Source: an uncultured Vicinamibacterales bacterium (GTDB taxonomy: Bacteria; Acidobacteriota; Vicinamibacteria; Vicinamibacterales; UBA8438). From it: DNA of 64,000 nt. Where the stretch lies: the NCBI GenBank assembly GCA_958295905.1, contig OY282382.1, positions 3,682,001-3,746,000 on the forward strand, in the 5' to 3' direction. Within the stretch, counting starts at the first letter, position 1; each line of letters begins with the position of its first letter. Shown here in pieces: positions 61,931 through 64,000 of this stretch. The position numbers and the translations under genes are program-made. Under the pieces are notes generated by a model. It saw only the letters and a list, made by a program, of their open reading frames with translations. It was not told where the DNA came from and did not search any database.

Positions 61931-63667
61931 CTACCGCGAAGGGGAGACGCCGCCGTCGATGCGGCGGTAGAGGATGATCCCGCCCGCGACCGCAGTCCCC
62001 AGATACGGCCAAGCGGGGCCGCCGGCAGGGAGCACCAGCGCCCCGGTTCCGAGGAGCGCGCCGTAGATCAGCCCGAGGCTGGCGAGCCAGTCGATCAGCT
62101 GGCCCCGGATCGGCGGCGGCGGCGGCTCGCCGATTCGGGCCGCCACCCGCGCCCAACCGGGGCCACCGGGCCGCACCCGCCGGTAGAACGCGGCGAGGGT
62201 CGCATCGGGCTCCGGGGGCGTGAGCCACGTCACGGCCAGCCAGCAGGCCGTCGTCCACGCCACCAGATACAGCAGCGATTCCGGGAAGGCGACGGCGGTG
62301 AAACGGGTCAGCGCGAGATGGCCGATGAGCGGCGCGACCATCGCCGCGACCTCCGACCATGCGTTGATGCGCCACCAGTACCAGCGCAGAATGAGCACCA
62401 GCCCGACGCCCGCTCCCGCTTCCAGGATCAGCTCCCACGCCTGGCGAACGCTGTCCAGGTACAGCGTGACCGCCGCGCTCAGGACCATGATGCCGAGGGT
62501 GGCGGCGCGGGCCGCGCGGACGTAGTGGACCGTCCCCGCGTCCGGCCGCATGAAGCGGGCGTAGACATCGTGGACGAGGTAGGAGGCGCCCCAGTTGAGC
62601 TGGGTCGACATCGTCGACATGAACGCGGCCGCGAATCCGCCCAGCACCAGCCCGCGCCAGCCGGGGGGGAGATGGTCGCGGATGATCAGGGCGTACCCCG
62701 CCTCGCGGTCCGCGATGTCCGGATACAGGACCAGCGCGGCGAGGGCGGCCAGGATCCACGGCCAGGGGCGGATGCAGTAGTGCGCGAGGGCGAACCAGAA
62801 CGTCGCCAGCATCGCGTGGCGTTCATCGCGCGCCGACATCATCCGCTGCGCCAGATAGCCGCCGCCCCCCGGCTCCTGGCCGGGATACCAGCTCGCCCAC
62901 CACTGCACCCCCAGGTAGGCCGCGAACGCGGCCACCGAGAGCGTCAGCGTCGATGCGCCGCCGGGAGCGGGCTCGCCGAGGGCCGGCAACATGAGGAACG
63001 TGCCGTCGGGAAGCTGCGCGCCGAGTCCGGCGAGACCGCCGACCTCCGGCGCGCGGAGGGCGAAGAACGCCACGGCGAGGGCGCCGGCCATGGCGAAGCC
63101 GAACTGGATCAGGTCCGTGATCACGACGCCGCGCAGACCGGATACCGCCACATAGGCGCCCGTCAGCGCAAGACCCGCGAAGACCGCGGTCAGCCGTGTC
63201 CACCCGAGGGTGACCTCGAGGATCTTGGCCATCGCGAGGTTGACCCAGCCGATGATCATGCAGTTGACGGGCAGTCCCAGATAGAGGGCGCGAAATCCGC
63301 GCAGGAGGCGCGCCGCCCGTCCGTGGTAGCGGATCTCGACGAAGGCGACGTCGGTGAGGATGCCGGCCCGCCGCCACAGACGGGCGAAGAACAGCACGCT
63401 CAGCATGCCGCCCAACGCGCCGCTCCACCAGATCCAGTTGCCCGCGACGCCGTCCCGGGCGACGATGCCGGTCACCGCCAGCGGCGTGTCGGCCGCGAAC
63501 GTCGTCGCCACCATGGACGTTCCCGCGAGCCACCAGGGCAGTTCGCCGCCGGCGAGGAAGTACTGGCGCAGGCTCTCCCGGGCGCGGCCGGCGACGGAGA
63601 GGGCGACGGCGGCGGGCAGAAGCAGGAAGCCGGTGAGGATCAGCCAGTCGAGGGGGGTGAGCACCAT
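61931..63667 (-). CDS. sodium:solute symporter family transporter
   Basis: 578 aa with about 13 predicted membrane spans. SSS features: LTPLDWLILTGFLLLPAAVA, LAGGELPWWLAGTSMVATTF, the WIWWSGALGGMLSVLFFARLW and MGLDVV-like GVVITDLIQFGFAMAGALAV. The helix with GGFAAAFMSTMSTQLNWGAS is diagnostic. It imports an unknown organic substrate with Na+. ATG 63667 overlaps the serine hydrolase stop by one base (TGATG). In many genomes such a symporter sits by a serine hydrolase in cell-wall sugar recycling, but nothing here proves that. Confidence 0.88.
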   Translation of the reverse strand: MVLTPLDWLILTGFLLLPAAVALSVAGRARESLRQYFLAGGELPWWLAGTSMVATTFAADTPLAVTGIVARDGVAGNWIWWSGALGGMLSVLFFARLWRRAGILTDVAFVEIRYHGRAARLLRGFRALYLGLPVNCMIIGWVNLAMAKILEVTLGWTRLTAVFAGLALTGAYVAVSGLRGVVITDLIQFGFAMAGALAVAFFALRAPEVGGLAGLGAQLPDGTFLMLPALGEPAPGGASTLTLSVAAFAAYLGVQWWASWYPGQEPGGGGYLAQRMMSARDERHAMLATFWFALAHYCIRPWPWILAALAALVLYPDIADREAGYALIIRDHLPPGWRGLVLGGFAAAFMSTMSTQLNWGASYLVHDVYARFMRPDAGTVHYVRAARAATLGIMVLSAAVTLYLDSVRQAWELILEAGAGVGLVLILRWYWWRINAWSEVAAMVAPLIGHLALTRFTAVAFPESLLYLVAWTTACWLAVTWLTPPEPDATLAAFYRRVRPGGPGWARVAARIGEPPPPPIRGQLIDWLASLGLIYGALLGTGALVLPAGGPAWPYLGTAVAGGIILYRRIDGGVSPSR

Positions 63668-64000
63668 CACGCGACTCGGTTCCCGCGCCCCAACGCGTGG
63701 ACCACCGCGTCGTGCACCGCGGGTCGCACCCCGAGAATGGCCTCGTTGTCCCGGGTCGGATGGACCCGGTTGGTCAGCAGCACCACGTAGAGGTTCTGCA
63801 CCGGGTCGATCCACAGCGACGTGCCGGTGAACCCGGTATGCCCGAACGCGGCGGGGGAGAGCGACCGCCCGCACGACGAGGTGACGAGCATCGTATCCCA
63901 CCCCAGCGCGCGCGAGCTTCCGGGGACGCGGGTGCGTTGCGCGAACCGCGCGAACGTCTCCGGGCGGGCCAGCCGCGGCCGCCCTTCCAGCGTCTCCAGG
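63667..64000 (-). CDS. beta-lactamase-family serine hydrolase, C-terminal part
   Basis: The last ~111 codons of a protein running off the window edge. It ends with the class C/PBP4*-like segment FGHTGFTGTSLWIDP, QNLYVVLLTNRVHPTRDNEA. HTG is the KTG-equivalent box of this fold. The active Ser-x-x-Lys lies outside the window. Confidence 0.85.
   Translation of the reverse strand, partial: LETLEGRPRLARPETFARFAQRTRVPGSSRALGWDTMLVTSSCGRSLSPAAFGHTGFTGTSLWIDPVQNLYVVLLTNRVHPTRDNEAILGVRPAVHDAVVHALGRGNRVA

Overview
The window is GC-rich, densely coded bacterial chromosome. I infer an acidobacterium, probably of the Vicinamibacteria type. The reasons are the adjacent DUF1552 and DUF1587/1592/1588/1585 protein genes (a pair typical of Acidobacteria and Planctomycetes), a quinol:cytochrome c complex with a split cytochrome b and an octahaem cytochrome, 2-oxoacid:ferredoxin oxidoreductase, a microcompartment gene pair, and many small repeats. 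No rRNA or marker-gene tree was available, so the placement is tentative.

Layout. 1-2045: end of korA, then korB and ndk. 2393-9079: a HEAT-repeat protein, then an operon for a Rieske protein, a b6-type cytochrome b, the second half of cytochrome b, and a membrane-anchored coiled-coil octahaem cytochrome c. 9230-11229: divergent nicotinamidase and nicotinate phosphoribosyltransferase genes sharing a 17-bp palindrome between their starts. 11499-14115: an ISAzo13-like insertion sequence inserted inside an identical-length copy of itself. 14315-17568: the DUF1552/DUF1592 pair. 17804-17879: tRNA-Glu. 18441-21532: a ComEA-like HhH protein, a pseudopilin, a PilZ protein and an AAA+ activator with an altered GAFTGA loop. 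23230-27600: the glycine cleavage genes gcvT-gcvH-gcvP. 27706-36042: an aminotransferase, nnr, tsaE, guaB, secA. 36177-44653: an M23 peptidase, then a polyphosphate island (CHAD protein, ParA-like ATPase, SixA, Ppx/GppA, Ppk1). 45030-49495: cell-wall hydrolase, comM, and a microcompartment aldehyde dehydrogenase plus one shell protein. 50093-53056: a decayed accessory island of LRR proteins, small membrane/coiled-coil paralogues, a small insertion and a group II intron RT remnant. 53229-61086: a type II secretion/type IV pilus-like set (gspF, gspE, pilM, pilN, pilO and three pseudopilins). 61931-64000: a sodium/solute symporter and a truncated serine hydrolase.

The most distinctive signal is a family of about 172-bp intergenic elements: seven near-complete or partial copies plus two fragments in 64 kb. 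They have 17-bp terminal inverted repeats, internal hairpins, and in the clearest cases 9-10-bp target duplications. This fits a non-autonomous transposable element whose partner transposase is not in the window. A second theme is local duplication of about 27-190 bp at gene boundaries: the 3' ends of guaB and of the symporter, the 5' end of a pseudopilin, and upstream of nnr and of the CHAD gene. The best functional hypothesis is the polyphosphate island, where a ParA-like ATPase lies between a polyphosphate-binding CHAD protein and the enzymes that make and break polyphosphate, suggesting a granule-positioning system.
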